Assembly: GCF_030684185.1 (NCBI RefSeq)
Contig: NZ_JAUXOY010000015.1
Coordinates: 58,110 to 122,109, forward strand
DNA from: Methylotenera sp.
Lineage (GTDB): Bacteria; Pseudomonadota; Gammaproteobacteria; Burkholderiales; Methylophilaceae
Reading direction: 5' to 3'
DNA: 64,000 nt
The position numbers and the translations under genes are program-made. The notes under the pieces are model-generated. The model ran no database searches and was not told the DNA's origin. It saw only the letters and a list, made by a program, of their open reading frames with translations. Of the stretch, positions 18,298 to 29,400 are shown in pieces (position 1 is the first letter of the stretch; each line of letters begins with the position of its first letter).

Positions 18298-19005
18298 TCA
18301 ACCGACAGAACGTGCAGTGACTCTTAGTTTTACTGGCTGAGGCATATCGCCAGGAGGAGGATCAGATAATGGCGGCATCTCATCTAAAGCTTTTTTAACC
18401 AATGCGTCTTTATCTGCATCTCCACTTGAACCAACCAATTCATAACGCTGAATTCGTCCACTGGACGCTACCCAAACCTTAACAACCACCTTGTAAGAGC
18501 CATTTGCAAGTGCTTTATCTTTTGCCATAGCATTTTCAATTTGGCTTTTAATCAAATCGGTGTACCACGCAAACTGGTATTTGCTAGGTCCACCACCAAT
18601 CTTGGTGCCAACTTCCCCACCTTGATATTCATTATTGACCGCACCTGCAGCAAACGGGCTAGGGCCATCGCCAGCGGCGCCTTCCATTTTAAGAACTTCA
18701 GCTGGAGGTGCTTGTTCAGGCTTAGGCTGTGGCACTTCTTTCATCTCCTTTGGCTGATCTTTGGGTTGCTCTTTTGGCGGCTCCTTAGGCGGAGGGGGGG
18801 GGGGTGGTGGAGTATCAGGCAGTAGCTTAATCGTTGTAATTGCTTTTTTGTGAGTTGTGCCGCCAGAGAACAACGATTGCATCGCGTAACCTAATAACCC
18901 TAAAACAACAGCCGCGACTAATATAATAGCTATACGTTTAAGCCAAATAGCGCTAGCCGTTGGCACTTGTTCATCATCTTCTAGATATATGTCAGCGCTT
19001 TGCAT
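18298..19005 (-). CDS. tonB: TonB-family energy transducer with poly-C tract
   Basis: A 235-residue TonB-like protein: a cytoplasmic N-terminus (1-24), one transmembrane helix (about 25-47), a Pro/Lys/Glu-rich periplasmic spacer (about 66-105, starting with eight consecutive prolines), and a C-terminal TonB domain (about 145-235; YKVVVKVWVASSGRIQRYEL). It would carry energy from the ExbB/ExbD motor to an outer-membrane partner encoded nearby. The ATG overlaps the exbD stop (TGATG). The proline run is encoded by 11 consecutive C (18794-18804), a possible slippage site. It is the only TonB in the window. Confidence 0.9.
   Translation of the reverse strand: MQSADIYLEDDEQVPTASAIWLKRIAIILVAAVVLGLLGYAMQSLFSGGTTHKKAITTIKLLPDTPPPPPPPPKEPPKEQPKDQPKEMKEVPQPKPEQAPPAEVLKMEGAAGDGPSPFAAGAVNNEYQGGEVGTKIGGGPSKYQFAWYTDLIKSQIENAMAKDKALANGSYKVVVKVWVASSGRIQRYELVGSSGDADKDALVKKALDEMPPLSDPPPGDMPQPVKLRVTARSVG
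18794..18804. repeat. Homopolymer tract of 11 G/C inside tonB
   Basis: Eleven consecutive G on the plus strand (C on the coding strand) within the proline-run codons of tonB. A slip of one base would frameshift the gene upstream of the TonB C-terminal domain. Tracts of this length are known phase-variation switches in other bacteria; here variation is only a possibility. Confidence 0.95.
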
Positions 19006-19409
19006 CAGGTACCTATCTTCCCAGTTACCAAGCCTACATTCGCGATCTCCATCCTGGTAACAAGATCAATCACACTAATAACACCTGCATAAGGGGCATT
19101 AGCATCGCCTCGAATCATGACGGAGAACTGAGGATCTTTTAACTTCGCAGCATTAAGTTGTGTCTCAAGCTCGGCGATGCTTACTCCTATGCCATTGATG
19201 AGTACACCCCCACCTTGCTGCACCTGTACAATTTTTACGTCGTGCTTTTCAGTACTGGGTTTGTTAGATGGTTTAGGTAAGTTCATAGTGAGGCCCTGCA
19301 CACCAGCAGTGGTCATCAGAATAAAAATAACCAGTAGCACATAAGCCAGATCCAGCATGGGCGTGATGTTAATGGTGTCATAAGGCTGTGCGTCGTTTTG
19401 TACTTGCAT
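19005..19409 (-). CDS. exbD: ExbD/TolR-family proton-channel subunit (second copy)
   Basis: A 134-residue ExbD-like protein: a short cytoplasmic start (YDTINITPMLDLAYVLLVIF), one transmembrane helix with the essential Asp in MLDLAYV, then a periplasmic ExbD domain (about 60-134) ending in VTRMEIANVGLVTGK. With ExbB and the other ExbD it forms the proton-driven motor that powers TonB. It starts 4 bp after the first exbD and overlaps tonB by one base. Two non-identical ExbDs side by side are common in gliding and TonB systems. Confidence 0.92.
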   Translation of the reverse strand: MQVQNDAQPYDTINITPMLDLAYVLLVIFILMTTAGVQGLTMNLPKPSNKPSTEKHDVKIVQVQQGGGVLINGIGVSIAELETQLNAAKLKDPQFSVMIRGDANAPYAGVISVIDLVTRMEIANVGLVTGKIGT

Positions 19410-19413
19410 CGTG

Positions 19414-19824
19414 CTATCCTGCCTGCTTCTTGGTTACCAGACCAACTTCAGTAATATCCAGTTTTTTGCATATTCCCAGCACCTCCGAGACTTTGTCGAA
19501 TTGTGCGGCTGCATCCGCTTTTAGCACTACAGGCAACTCGGGATTGCCACTTTTTAATTCACCCAACCTTTGCTCTAAGGTTGCCATATCAACAGGATAA
19601 GCATCCAGATACACAGACCCGTCACTGGTAATGGTAATAGCCCGCATGTTTGGTTTAGCCAATGGCGCGGTTGCTTTCGTTAGTGGCGTATCGACCTTCA
19701 CACCCTGTACAGAAGCTGTTGTCATGATGATAAAAATCACTAACAGCACATAGGCGAGATCAAGCATCGGCGTGATGTTAATCTCGTCATAAAGCTGGTT
19801 CTCTTCTTTTATGCCTTCAGACAT
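19414..19824 (-). CDS. exbD: ExbD/TolR-family proton-channel subunit (first copy)
   Basis: A 136-residue protein with the same layout as the following exbD: YDEINITPMLDLAYVLLVIF at residues 12-31 with the channel Asp, a single membrane helix, and a periplasmic domain ending ICKKLDITEVGLVTKK. The two copies agree closely in the membrane helix and diverge in the periplasmic part, which suggests duplication followed by specialisation. The gene lies about 40 bp after the exbB fusion gene. Confidence 0.92.
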   Translation of the reverse strand: MSEGIKEENQLYDEINITPMLDLAYVLLVIFIIMTTASVQGVKVDTPLTKATAPLAKPNMRAITITSDGSVYLDAYPVDMATLEQRLGELKSGNPELPVVLKADAAAQFDKVSEVLGICKKLDITEVGLVTKKQAG

Positions 19825-19866
19825 AATGTCTCATTTGTTGTGCCTGGATTTTGCATGAAGAAAAAA

Positions 19867-21546
19867 TCATTTGCCGTACAACTCGGCAGTACGTGTAACA
19901 AATTCATCCACGAATATTTGCATGGCAATGGTGATATTTTTAATACGGCTGGCTAAATAGTTATAGCCAAACAACGCAGGAATCGCGACCGCTAAACCTG
20001 CTACAGTCGCTAACAGAGCTGCGGCAATCCCAGGTGCAATTGCATTCACATTCACATCACCAGCGGCAGCAATCGCAGCAAAGGTAATCATCACACCGAC
20101 TACCGTACCCAAAAGACCCAGGAACGGACCACCGGAAATCGCGATAGTAAGCAGCACCATGTTCGAGTTCAAGCGCTGTGTTTCACGGACTAAATCAGCA
20201 TCAATGGCAGCTTTAATTGCATCCATTGATGCACCGCTCAATGCTAATTTTTCATCAGCAGTTTCACGCTTACGAATTTCCCTTAAACCGGCTGTATAAA
20301 GTTTATACAATGAAGAATGCGGATACCTGCCGCCCTTATCCAGACTCAGCAAATCGTTACCTGCATTTTGAAAGCGTGTCAGGAATTTTTTATTGTCTTT
20401 ATCAGTCTTCATTACAAGTGCGGCTTTCACCCACATCACCCATAGACTGATCACAAACATCACCGCCAAGATACCAATCACGATTTCGGCATCCAAGGTC
20501 AGGCTGCTGACCAATATGCCGATATAATTGACTTCACCTTCTTCCTCAGCTTCACCACCCTCACCCATTTCAACTTTTAGCAACTGGCTATCCATGCCCT
20601 GTGTACTAGCGGAAAATTTGAGCCAATTATCACTTCGGGCTACGTTGGCAATCTCTAACTCATCCATTTCACCTGTATAGCCTTCGCCAATTTTAATGTC
20701 AGACTCCGCATCAACGACTGGAGCATCTCCTGTACCAACTGATACACCATTAACAAAAATACTGGCCCTGCCGCCTTCCAGCGTAAAAGCAACATACTGC
20801 CATGTGGCTGCCTTAATCTCACCACCAGATACATTGCTGGCGCCTACGTTTAAGCTTAGCTTTTGACCATCAATTTTTAAGACAACTGCATCACCTTGGT
20901 TATACAGACTGGCTTGTTGAGGCAAACTTGCCGGCTTAATCCAGGCAGACCATGTATAGCCAGCGCCTGCAGCATGTTTGACTGCTGGATTAACAGATAT
21001 AACGAATGGTTTACCTGAAAAAGTAGCTGCTTCACCTATCAACCCTGCCTTTTGTAGTGTAATTTCACCACCGGCCCCTAGCTCAGTGGCAGAGCTATCC
21101 TGTGACAGTGTTTTTTCTGCAAAATGGAAGTTTGCAACGGTGTTGGCATTCCATGCAGTTTTTACTCCAGTGCTTGTCGTTGCTTTTTCGTTGCCAGAAT
21201 AAAGCCAAAAATGTGCATTTTTGTCTGTGGTATCAACTTTTGGTAATTGCACCCAAATAATGGCCAGCTCGTTTACTGCATCAAATTTTTCCATGTAATA
21301 CTTAAGTTCGGTTTTATCATCTCCTGCTATAAAACGGATATCTGAACCATCAATGTTCACGCTTGTGAAATCAAAATTGCCTGAATGTAAGCGCACTACT
21401 ACAGGCGCCTGAGAGGAGGCCTCAGTCAGACCCTGTGCATTAATAGATATTTTATTTTGCACTGTCCAATCTGCATTCCATGCAGCAATACTTGATAAGG
21501 GAATAAGCCCAGCCATCAAAAATAATAACGCCAACAATCTTTTCAT
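19867..21546 (-). CDS. exbB: DUF2341-LamG-ExbB/MotA/TolQ fusion protein
   Basis: About 559 residues from the ATG at 21546 (MKRLLALL, a good signal peptide); a frame reaching 21573 is also open. Domains in order: signal peptide; DUF2341 (about 60-115; FIAGDDKTELKYYMEKFD); a LamG/concanavalin-like domain (about 135-315; YTWSAWIKPASLPQQ and ATWQYVAFTLEGG); an acidic linker; a transmembrane helix (about 342-365); then the MotA/TolQ/ExbB channel domain (about 390-555; GGPFLGLLGTVVGVMITF). It is therefore an ExbB motor subunit with a large periplasmic lectin-like head. It is followed by two exbD genes and tonB. The substrate of the head is unknown. Confidence 0.92.
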   Translation of the reverse strand: MKRLLALLFLMAGLIPLSSIAAWNADWTVQNKISINAQGLTEASSQAPVVVRLHSGNFDFTSVNIDGSDIRFIAGDDKTELKYYMEKFDAVNELAIIWVQLPKVDTTDKNAHFWLYSGNEKATTSTGVKTAWNANTVANFHFAEKTLSQDSSATELGAGGEITLQKAGLIGEAATFSGKPFVISVNPAVKHAAGAGYTWSAWIKPASLPQQASLYNQGDAVVLKIDGQKLSLNVGASNVSGGEIKAATWQYVAFTLEGGRASIFVNGVSVGTGDAPVVDAESDIKIGEGYTGEMDELEIANVARSDNWLKFSASTQGMDSQLLKVEMGEGGEAEEEGEVNYIGILVSSLTLDAEIVIGILAVMFVISLWVMWVKAALVMKTDKDNKKFLTRFQNAGNDLLSLDKGGRYPHSSLYKLYTAGLREIRKRETADEKLALSGASMDAIKAAIDADLVRETQRLNSNMVLLTIAISGGPFLGLLGTVVGVMITFAAIAAAGDVNVNAIAPGIAAALLATVAGLAVAIPALFGYNYLASRIKNITIAMQIFVDEFVTRTAELYGK

Positions 21547-21608
21547 ACTGAATATCCCTTGATTAAATTTCACTTAGTTTCACGCTTTATCAAATCGACA
21601 ACTAACCA

Positions 21609-23318
21609 TTAAAACTCATACCAGAGGCGCATGTGACTTGCAAAATCGCCACTTTTTGTAACGCCACTATCGTTCAACGGCCATGCCAAATCCAGATTGA
21701 CATTTAAACGCTTCAACGCTTTCATACGAACACCAAAACCAGTACCTGATAAAGTTGATTTCTCGTTTTGCCCTACTGATGGATCTATTGTTTTGATCTG
21801 AGCAATATCATAAAAGGCAGAAAGCTTAAAATCTTGCAACCAGGCAATGTCTTTAAACAATGAAGGTGTGCGAATTTCAAGGGTTGAATGCAACGCCTGG
21901 TCTCCAGATGCTTCCGCCTCTAGATAACCTCTTACCGTATCAACACCACCTGCAAGATACTGTTCATTTGATATCAAAGGCGCGCCTGAAAATTGACCAT
22001 CAACCTTTGCAAATCCCTGAAAACCTTTCGGTAAGGTTTGTGTATGTTGCAACTCAGCTTTTGCTATAAAAAAGTTAGGTTTGGCCCCTGCTCGCTTACT
22101 TGCAAACTCAGCTTCATCTGATACCAGGCCTCGCATTCCAAAGTTAATGCCAGTTGTTAACTGAGTGCTGCTTAATGTGTTTTGCCATGTACCTGAATAC
22201 ACCGCCGACAATGGCATATAAGTAATAGGCGTATCAAAACTACTGCCAAACACGACGGTTTGACCAAAATCCTTGTAATCCAACCCTAGTGAAATAGAAT
22301 GATAATAAGTATCTACCGAAGGTAGCGGTTTGATTAAGCGCGTGCCCAAAATGGTACCCTTACCTAAAATATTAATGCCGCCAACAGTGGCAACACTGCT
22401 GTTTGATTTAACGCCATACAAAGCTAACATCATGTCGCTCTCATCAAAGCGCATTAGATAATTCGCTGAAAGTACCTTAACTTCATCAATGTTTTGCGGA
22501 GAAACAAGGAAATTGAGAGATAAACTATGCTCTCGCTGCCACAAGTTGTCGTATCGAATCATGCCACCCAAACGCCAGCGAGTAGTATCCTGACTATAGC
22601 GGTCATTCAACTCAAGACTGGCATGCAATGGTAAGTTGTCTTCTACTTTCAAATCGACATCCACCGTACCAAACGCCTTGCCTGCCTTCATCACTGGCGT
22701 GACACGCTTATCAGCAGTACGGTTTAATCGAGCAATATCTGCTTGAACGGTAGGGAAATGTGGCACTTCACCTTCTTTTACTGATGGCGAAAGCTCTTTA
22801 ATGCGTCCCAGTGCAAAATAATGCGAGTCTTTAACCCGCAGGCGGCCAACTTTGCCTTCTGTCACATTGAGCTTAACAATCTTCTTGTCTACATCTTGCT
22901 CAGGGATATCTACCAACACTGTAAGATAACCAGCTTGGTGATAGGCCTTTTCTAAAGACTCCCTTGCTTTATCAACATCTGCAATAGTCTTTTTCTCTCC
23001 CATTTGCGGGTACACTGCTGCCTCAATTTGCATTGTGGTAAGCTTAGTATTGCCTTCCACCTGAAACTCTAATATGTCAAAGTAATTGGTATCTTTATTA
23101 TTTGTTTTCTCAGATGTTAAAGCTTCTTGATCAGCTACTTCTTGCTTTACAGCGACAGGCAAGACTTCTGCACCTGATTGTTTCTCAGGTTGTGAAAATG
23201 GTGCGGCAGATTCTGACTTAAAATCAGAAGTTTCATTTGCGTACAATGGGGCAACTTGCCCAAGTGACAGAAAAATAAAAATAGCTGTGCGCGTTTTATA
23301 GTTATCTTGTTTGCACAT
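21609..23318 (-). CDS. TpsB outer-membrane transporter (ShlB/FhaC/HecB family)
   Basis: A 569-residue two-partner secretion pore. After a signal peptide and a polar, Glu/Gln-rich linker come a POTRA_2 domain (about 75-150; FDILEFQVEGNTKL), a second POTRA-like region (about 155-205), and a 16-strand ShlB-type barrel ending in ASHMRLWYEF. The conserved barrel motif region VRGYLEAEASGDQ near residue 465 corresponds to the FhaC VRGY tip loop. It would export the adjacent 3506-residue TpsA. It is separated from tpsA by a 16-bp hairpin and followed by the exbB fusion gene after 35-60 bp. Confidence 0.93.
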   Translation of the reverse strand: MCKQDNYKTRTAIFIFLSLGQVAPLYANETSDFKSESAAPFSQPEKQSGAEVLPVAVKQEVADQEALTSEKTNNKDTNYFDILEFQVEGNTKLTTMQIEAAVYPQMGEKKTIADVDKARESLEKAYHQAGYLTVLVDIPEQDVDKKIVKLNVTEGKVGRLRVKDSHYFALGRIKELSPSVKEGEVPHFPTVQADIARLNRTADKRVTPVMKAGKAFGTVDVDLKVEDNLPLHASLELNDRYSQDTTRWRLGGMIRYDNLWQREHSLSLNFLVSPQNIDEVKVLSANYLMRFDESDMMLALYGVKSNSSVATVGGINILGKGTILGTRLIKPLPSVDTYYHSISLGLDYKDFGQTVVFGSSFDTPITYMPLSAVYSGTWQNTLSSTQLTTGINFGMRGLVSDEAEFASKRAGAKPNFFIAKAELQHTQTLPKGFQGFAKVDGQFSGAPLISNEQYLAGGVDTVRGYLEAEASGDQALHSTLEIRTPSLFKDIAWLQDFKLSAFYDIAQIKTIDPSVGQNEKSTLSGTGFGVRMKALKRLNVNLDLAWPLNDSGVTKSGDFASHMRLWYEF

Positions 23319-23340
23319 ATCGAAAAATAGTCCTTAGCAA

Positions 23341-23376
23341 CACAAGCACTGGGACAAAAATGTCTCAGCGCTTGTG
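23341..23376 (-). terminator. Intercistronic hairpin between tpsA and tpsB
   Basis: CACAAGCACTGGGACA (23341-23356), a four-A loop, then TGTCTCAGCGCTTGTG (23361-23376): 16-bp arms with two non-Watson-Crick positions. It lies about 50 bp after the tpsA stop and 25-60 bp before the tpsB start. No long U-run follows on the minus strand, so partial attenuation or protection of the mRNA end is more likely than full termination. Confidence 0.6.
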
Positions 23377-23427
23377 ACTTATTGCTTGTGATAATAATGA
23401 ATGTTTATTACAGGAAAAATAACTTGA

Positions 23428-26400
23428 CTAGTTCTTACAGTCTTTTTTATTACTTTCATCTTTACATTGCGAAGTTGACGCTGCAGACTCATCACCCAAG
23501 CTAAGAACTTCAACAGTAATTAGAGAGGGTAACGCAGCAAGTTTGGTGTTTGATGCTTGTTTTGCCGCATCACTAACCTGATCACCCTGCTTACTCGTGC
23601 TTGTTGAGTCGGTAGATGCAGGAGCAGTTACACTTAAACCAGCAACGCTAGCAACTGGCGCACCGGTTGTTACACCACCAGCTACAATATTATCCGCCCC
23701 TGTAATAACGCGAGCGCCTAAATTTATATTACCTGCTGAGCGAATACCTGCCTCGCCTGCGTTAATTTCACCATAGGGAGCAAAAAGATCAACCGTGCCT
23801 GGCTTGCCCCCAGTTGAGGTAAGGGCTGCAATCCCGCTTCCTGCTACTGCACCTGAGTAATCGTATACTACCTGCCCATTAACAATACGGACTTCTGGCG
23901 GTGGTGTGGAAGATGAAGTCTTCGCACCTTTACCAGCATCAATATCATCAAGTGCAGAGTAAAGCATTAAATCGCTGCCTCCCAGCGTAAATACTCGCGA
24001 TTGATTGACTTGAAAGTCTTTTCTCACAAAGCCAAGTAACTCCCCGCCACGAAGAGACACAATACCAAGGTCGGTATCTGGTTTTACTGGCCCGCCTGCT
24101 ACAGCAAGTCCAGCATTCACTAAACCTCCAGGGACTAGCAATTCAACCCGCCCACCACGCTCACTTCTAATTTGGCTATAGAATAAATTCAAATCGCCTG
24201 GGTGTGTCACTTGCTCATTGGCAATATTGCCAAAGTCTTTCATGATCGAACCTACTTGAGAGACAAGTGTTTGGTTAGTAGTAAATTCAGGGAACATCTG
24301 CAAAATAGCACGTTCAGATCGTGAGTAATCGCCAAATGAGCTGCTCTTGGAATCAATCGCATCGCGCCCACCTGCTTTTAATTCAGCAAAGAATACCTGG
24401 TTAATAAATGCTGTTTGCGCTAGCCTATCTAGCATTTTAAAGTCTGCCAGTGCCTGAGTATCTGCCAGATTGCTATTTCCAGTCCTTTGTCTCATGAGTT
24501 GTGTCAACTGCGGCAAATAAGTACTTGAATACTGCGATAGCGGGTCCACATATGCGCGAAGAATGCCGTTGTAATCAGCCACAGCCGCGGCGCCTGGTTG
24601 CACCATAATATCCGCGCCCTGTTCAGGCAAGAAAGGATTATTGATATTGCCTATTGATTGAATACCCTTAGAAGCCCCTAAATCAATATCACCATTTGCA
24701 ATCAAGTGTAATCGACCGGGGCCAGCAATTTGTATTCCAGCGTTAATAGCCAAAGTTTTATCGCCAGATCGCTCAGGGTCGCTGTAGCGAATATCATTAC
24801 CCGCCTGAATCAATGAAACATCTGTTGATTTAAGGTTCTGAATAATCAGGTTAGGGTCTACTACATCATGTCCTGCGATTATCTCGGTCCGTTTTGGGGT
24901 CACTAATGGATTATCTTTTTTAAATATCACGTCATGTTGTGCATAAACCCTGACAGGTTCAACATCAGCGATATGTAACAATCCTTCAGTATGGCCTGAT
25001 ATTCCCTGATAGTTATTTAAAACCGGGATGATTGCCGTTTTAATCTTGGGTGTAGTAATCACTGGTATCGCACCTGGGTCTACTTCAGACATGACTAGCG
25101 AATTAATATTTACATCATGCCCGGCAAGTAATGTGACATTGCCTGTTTTTGATGGATACAGCACTACACTTTCTACATTCACATCGCCATCAGGTGCTGC
25201 TGCAAATAGTTTTGATGGAAAAGGCTTCTCACCGCCTTTAACAGTTACATTTCCTGTCAATGAGGTCGCGCCAATCGATGTTTGGTCAGCATAAGTATAA
25301 AAATTTACCCTAAACTTATCATCGGACAAGCTAGACAAATGATTGGTAGCGTTAGAGACGTTAGTAATTGCAAGGTTATTGCTTGCAAGCAATGCCACCT
25401 TGGAATCCATTAATGACAACTGAACATTAGCATCTGCCCCAGCATTGGCTGTTATGTCACCTTTAGCCGAATGTAGTAAAACTTGATTGATTGAACCTGC
25501 GGCCTGAATTTCAACATCTCCGCCGCCAAGTTCAAGGAAATTTGCCATGCTTGGCGCTTCACCAGGGTTGCCTCCCATACGACCATTGCTTGCTGCTGAT
25601 ACTTGCAGATTATTTAAATCACCACCCGTCTGAATGCTAACATCACCACCACCAAGCGTGGCAATGCCATTAGTAAAACCTTCTGACCGTGTTTTAGTAC
25701 CGCCAGATTTGACAGTATCATAGCGACTCCACCATCTTGCCTGACCATTAATTGAATCTGAGCGTACGCCAGTATATAGCCACTTTGCAACATCTTGAGT
25801 TTCTGCAGTAGTAGCAGAGCCAGAAATATTTCCGCCTGCATTAATTTTTATGTTGCCTCCTCCATCACTATAAAACTCTTTATCTTGTGGGTTGAGCTTA
25901 ACGAAATTTACGGGGTTTGTAGTATCTGGCAAACCTAATGTATAAATGGCTGCACCTGTACCATCTTCTTTACCAAGCTGAATATCATTACCTGCTACGG
26001 CGTGAATGAAGCCTGTACCTGTTCTCACGAACTTTGAATCTGCCAAAGTGATATTACCAATACCTTTTGTAACAATTTCCGGATTTATTGAGGCTGCATC
26101 TGCACCAGCAACCAAGCGGTAACTCCAGCTACTAGGGGATTGCGATTGGATGTAATTGATATTGCCGTTCAATATAAGATTTTTGGCAGCGCTTAAAGTC
26201 AATATGCCACCGCTTGGCATTTCGTCACCTAAAGTCCAATCACTGGATAAAGTCAGATCTCCAGAGCTTTTCACTTCTACACCGGGAGCAATAATTGCCG
26301 ACTTCCCATCACGTGTTTTGCTGTAGCCATCAATAACTCCTGCGATATTTGCAGCAAAAGTGTTGGTATCATTGGCAATAGTAATCTGCGCTGTTGCATC

Positions 26401-29400
26401 AACTTCGCTGTAATCATATTTCTTAACCGCCTCTACTAATACTCGCTTGGCACCAGTAACCGCTGCTGGCGCTTGCTTGTCTACATTCACGCCATCACCC
26501 GCGCCAGTCCCAGTTCTGGCTGCCCTAAAAATCACCTCGCCGCCTTGGCCTTTAATAGCGCCTACTTGATCACCTGTCACATCAATCAATGCACCAGATA
26601 ATCCATTGACATCTGGCGCAGCTACGCTAACGCTGCCTGCGTCAGAAGATAGCAATACATCACCGCCATTCCCCAGACTGCCAGCGGTGCTGGTTTTATC
26701 CGCTGTACCTTTTGCCAACAATTGTGCGCCAACGTTAATGGTGACATCATTTTTAGCAAATACTTCTATACTGCCGCCTTTATCGCCAGATGCATCTATT
26801 TTTCCGTTAACCGTAATCTTGCCGTTATCTGCAACTACAATCACACTTTTCGCGGCAATTGCATCTCCAGCGGCAACGGTAACATCACCCTCTCTAACAC
26901 GATATGATTGCGCACCAGAGAAATTACTTAAGGCTGCAATTGTTTGACTAATATTATTAACCACCTTGGCATCAATACTTGCGACTGCGTTTTTACCCTT
27001 AGCCCCTGCTTCTGCCGCTTTAACCGTACCTGCAATCTTAGCCTCTCCTTTCACAGCAGAAACTACAAATTTACCAGCATTGCCTGTCCCTGCCGCCGTT
27101 AAATCAATCAATGCACCTTGCTGCACATCAACATCGCCGTTTTTAGATATCAGATTCACTTCCCCTGCTGGTAATGCTACGGTTTGGTTATTCAGCACAT
27201 ACGAACTACCCTGTACTGAAATGCTGGAACCATCAGCAAGTTTAACGTTATCTGTTGCATCTACACCAGTTGCTTCTATAGTAACCCGACCCCCACGCGC
27301 GTCAATTTTGGCGCCGCTAGCAAGCAGAACCTGATCGCCACTTAATTTAAGTTTACTGCCTTGTGACGTAGATGCAGCCAAACTTGATGGACTATCAACA
27401 ACACCCTTAACTTGTAATAAACCATTCGTTGCTACAAGTTCATGATCGGCTTTACTACTAACAGTGATTCGCCCTGAGGCTAAGGTGAGGTTTTGGTCTG
27501 CTACTAACTTATTGGGTGCGACTGTACTGTTACCCTGAGCTACTATTTCTTTACTCGCTGTAATTTCCACCTGGTTAAAGCCAGCTAAACGTACTGTATT
27601 ATTACCACTAAGCACGGTTTCTGCTTTAATGTTTAAATTTCCCGTACCTAATTCAGGTGTCGTACCCCCAGTCAATGGTACTGCAGCTGCAAAACCCACG
27701 TTATCTTTATTGGCAATGGTTAAAGTACGGGTCGTGATAGTGGCCGTTTTACCTGTATTTTGATAGCCCGCAAGACCCGCACTTTGCAGCGTTAAGTCAA
27801 AATCGTTATTGCCAAAAGAAGTATCCCCATATACATCAATGGTTGACCTACTTTTTAAAAACAAACTACCCGCATCTGCAAATTTGTCGAGTTGTGCCTT
27901 TTGTAGCCATAAGCCATTCGTCACCGCCTCATTGTTATCAGGAGAGCCTAAGCTTACATGCCCTGATGCAAAACCAAGTGCAGCACCTTTTGCAAATTTA
28001 ACATCACCAGCAATTGTCGTGTTTTTGCTGGCATCCAGCAATAATGAACCATCACCTTCCACAGTTGCGCCTGCTGCAATAATTAAATCACCACGATTAT
28101 CATCCGTGTTTAAGCGTGTTACCTGCACGGCCTTTCCGCCTGAAACCCTCACCAGTGCACCATCACCATCAGCTCCACCTACAGCACCAATAGTTAAGTC
28201 TTTCGCAGTTGCACCTGTTCCCGCACCTTTTAGTGTTGCGCCTGAATCTAAACGTACTGTATCCGTTGCTGCCAATACCACTTCAGGGCCAATTAAATCA
28301 GCATTACCGTTCATACGCACTTCTGTGGAAATCACATCTACTTTACCGTTGCTGCGTGTTCCGCCCAGCAATAAGCTGGCCGCATTAAATTTTGCTAATG
28401 AAGATTCATCTATTGCTAGATAGGTCACGCCATTTTCAGTCACCTGGCCTGTTGCCTCACCTGCACCCACCACCAGTAAACGTGGTGCGGCAATATCGAC
28501 CTCAGCTCCTTTGCCTCCTTGACCAGGCAGTGCATCCAAAATCCCTTTAAGCACCAGGCTATTGGTTGCCGCGAATGATAAACGACCAGCATCTGCGGTT
28601 TGTTGTGCCTGTGTGTTTGCTTTAAAGAAAGTACCTGCGGTCGTTGTGTTGTACTGCGCTAACTTATAGGCATCAGACCCTGGCCGCACCACAAAGCCTG
28701 CAGTGCGGGATGTTTGTGCATAACCATTAGATGTATAAGCCGCCAAATGACCAGAAACCAATGTGCTGCCGTTAGCAAGTGTTTGGGTTTGCCCTTCGGG
28801 TCTATCTTGATAGCCAGCGACAGCAGAAACCAACATTGCTCCAGGCAATAGTGCATAACGTGCTGGCAGTAATGAGTAATAACCCGCTGCCAAGCCTGGC
28901 ACACCAGAAATATACACGGCATCACCCGCTTTAACATCGCTACCCTGCCAATATTGAGTGTCATAACTGGCAAATGTTGTATTACTTGCGGGCATAATCG
29001 CCCAAGTTGCGGTTGTTCCTTTACCAAAAGCGTTTTGGTTAGCGCCACTGGCCAACACGTCAGCGCTTCCACCAATACCTGGCACCCACTCATAAGCAAA
29101 TAAATCTCCGCCACCGCTTATATCTACTGTACTACCAGTAGCTTGATTGATATTTGGTGCAGAAAGTTTTACCACACGTTCGGGAGGTGCAACGCCCGTA
29201 GTAGATTCTGAAGTTGATTTAAATTGCTGCGTATTTGAGCCAAAGTTATATAAATAATCTTGTCCATCACGGGCTGTGTAGCCAAATGGAATTAACGCAC
29301 CCTGTGCAGACACTGAGGTCAAACTGCCTGCGTTCAAGTTCAGGGCATCGCTGGCATTCAGGCTAATTGTGCCAAAAGGCGCCAGCAATACACCGTTTTG

